Source: Methanomicrobiales archaeon
Lineage (GTDB): Archaea; Halobacteriota; Methanomicrobia; Methanomicrobiales; Methanoculleaceae
DNA: 6,408 nucleotides
Direction of reading: 5' to 3'
Assembly: GCA_012521035.1 (NCBI GenBank)
Contig: JAAYND010000191.1
Coordinates: 1 to 6,408, forward strand
Positions within the stretch are counted from its first letter, which is position 1, and each line of letters begins with the position of its first letter. Position numbers and translations under genes: made by a program. Below the pieces are notes generated by a model. That model was not told the DNA's origin and did no database searches. It worked only from the letters and a program-made list of their open reading frames with translations. Of the stretch, positions 5,206 through 6,408 are shown piece after piece.

Positions 5206-6408
5206 ATGGGTTCAACTGTGAGGTACAGAGTGCTTGTCAGCGACCCGCTGGCAGAGGAAGGACTTGGCATCCTGAAGGAATTCTGCGACGTGGATGTCAA
5301 TACCGGGCTGGCCGAGGATCAGCTTGTTGCTATTATCGGGGATTACGATGCCCTGCTGGTGCGCTCGGGCACCGAGGTGACAGCGCGTGTGATCGATGCG
5401 GGATCGAGACTGAAGTTCATCGGTCGTGCCGGCGCCGGAGTGGATAATATCGATATTGATGCGGCGACGCGCAGGGGTATCATAGTCGCCAACGCTCCCG
5501 AAGGAAACACCCTGGCGGCAACGGAGCACACGATGGCGATGATGCTCTCGCTCGCGCGGAACATCCCCCAGGCGAGCGCATCTCTCAAGAAGGGTGAGTG
5601 GAAGCGCTCTAAATTCATGGGGGTTGAGCTCAACGAGAAGACCCTTGGTATCGTGGGGTTCGGGCGTATCGGTAACGAGGTTGCGAAACGCGCCCGGGCG
5701 ATGGAGATGAAGTGTATCGCCTACGATCCCTTCATCAGTAAGGAGAGGGCGGCGAAGCTCGGTGTTGAGCTTGTCTCGCTCGATGAGCTCTTCCGGCAAG
5801 CCGACGTTATCACGGTCCATACGCCGCTGATCAAGGAGACGCGCCACATGATCAACGCGAAGACCATCGCCACCATGAAGGATGGCGTCAGGCTGATCAA
5901 CTGCGCCCGGGGCGGGATCATCGATGAGAGGGCGCTTGCAGACGCGATCGCGAGCGGCAAGGTCGCCGGCGCTGCGGTGGACGTCTTTGAGTCCGAACCA
6001 CCGACCGACTCCCCGCTCATCGGGCTCGATCAGGTGATCGTCACCCCGCACCTCGGGGCGAGCACGGTCGAGGCGCAGATGAACGTCGCCGTCTCGGTTG
6101 CGAACCAGTGTATCAGCGTTCTCTCGGGCGGTCCGGCGAAGTACGTGGTGAACGCGCCGATGGTTCCTGCCGAGCAGCAGGCGCTTATCGAGCCCTACGC
6201 GCTACTCGCGCAGAAGATGGGTAGCCTGCTTATCCAGCTCATCGAGGGACGCCTTGAGTCGATCGACGTCACCTACGGCGGCGAGATCGCCCAGGTGCCG
6301 AATACGAAGTTCATCACCCGGATCATCTTAAAGGGGCTGCTGGATCCGATCCTGCAGATACCGGTCAACATCGTGAACGCGGAGTTCGTCGCAAAGGAGC
6401 GTGGTATC
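5206..6408 (+). CDS. serA: D-3-phosphoglycerate dehydrogenase, N-terminal 401 codons (cut by window edge)
   Basis: SerA oxidises 3-phosphoglycerate to 3-phosphohydroxypyruvate with NAD, the first step of the phosphorylated serine pathway. The frame is open from ATG 5206 to the last base; archaeal SerA is about 525 residues, so roughly 125 are missing. The substrate and nucleotide domains are complete: VRSGT at 52-56, GRAGAGVDNID at 73-83, the NAD-binding GFGRIG at 151-156 with the ribose-binding aspartate D174 (AYDP), and the catalytic trio R235 (NCARGG), E264 (ESEPP) and H282 (PHLGAST). From about residue 310 the protein enters the intervening (allosteric substrate-binding) domain of the long SerA form; the expected C-terminal ACT domain for serine feedback is outside the window. 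A GTG at 5218 would give MRYRVLVSDPLAEEG, which fits the family N-terminus equally well or better; neither start has a clear Shine-Dalgarno sequence. It is divergent from ppsA, whose product feeds its substrate. Confidence 0.94.
   Translation, partial: MGSTVRYRVLVSDPLAEEGLGILKEFCDVDVNTGLAEDQLVAIIGDYDALLVRSGTEVTARVIDAGSRLKFIGRAGAGVDNIDIDAATRRGIIVANAPEGNTLAATEHTMAMMLSLARNIPQASASLKKGEWKRSKFMGVELNEKTLGIVGFGRIGNEVAKRARAMEMKCIAYDPFISKERAAKLGVELVSLDELFRQADVITVHTPLIKETRHMINAKTIATMKDGVRLINCARGGIIDERALADAIASGKVAGAAVDVFESEPPTDSPLIGLDQVIVTPHLGASTVEAQMNVAVSVANQCISVLSGGPAKYVVNAPMVPAEQQALIEPYALLAQKMGSLLIQLIEGRLESIDVTYGGEIAQVPNTKFITRIILKGLLDPILQIPVNIVNAEFVAKERGI

Noticed and set aside
5212..6051. Minus-strand open frame of 279 codons opposite serA
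   Set aside because: The plus strand encodes SerA with intact NAD-binding and catalytic residues; the antisense frame has no motif and is a codon-bias artefact.
1..6408. CRISPR array, insertion sequence, tRNA or other RNA gene, phage or defence genes
   Set aside because: No regularly spaced repeats, terminal inverted repeats, transposase motifs or tRNA-like folds were seen. Coding sequence covers everything except the 83-bp spacer, and all of it belongs to known housekeeping families.

Overview
The window comes from a GC-rich methanogenic archaeon, most likely of the order Methanomicrobiales (a Methanoculleus-like genome). The grounds are an archaeal-type tyrosine/aspartate decarboxylase of methanofuran and coenzyme A synthesis (MfnA), an archaeal Dph2, an archaeal-subfamily hypoxanthine/guanine phosphoribosyltransferase, and archaeal Shine-Dalgarno (GGTGAT-type) and TATA-like signals. 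The family assignments are firm. The genus is only an inference from remembered protein similarity.

Layout. Bases 1-5122 hold five tightly packed minus-strand genes, read from right to left: ppsA (PEP synthase, 5122-2846), mfnA (2853-1756), hpt (1763-1212), dph2 (1234-281) and a METTL5-like methyltransferase cut off by the left edge (284-1). Every junction overlaps (8, 8, 23 and 4 nt), so they almost certainly form one transcript with coupled translation. An 83-bp spacer (5123-5205) carries AT-rich promoter candidates and small repeats. It separates this operon from a divergent plus-strand serA (3-phosphoglycerate dehydrogenase, from 5206), which runs off the right edge after 401 codons.

How the genes fit together. 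PpsA makes PEP from pyruvate, the entry to gluconeogenesis in a methanogen. SerA draws on 3-phosphoglycerate, a product of that route, to start serine synthesis, so the divergent pair is metabolically coherent. The distal genes serve cofactor synthesis (MfnA: tyramine for methanofuran and/or beta-alanine for CoA), purine salvage (Hpt) and the translation apparatus (Dph2: diphthamide on elongation factor 2; METTL5-like: probable rRNA or nucleic-acid adenine methylation). 

I found no mobile element, CRISPR array, RNA gene or clearly novel system. There is no gene-free stretch longer than 300 bases. The points worth a second look are the fully overlapping operon, the divergent control region, and the pairing of two ribosome-related modification genes.
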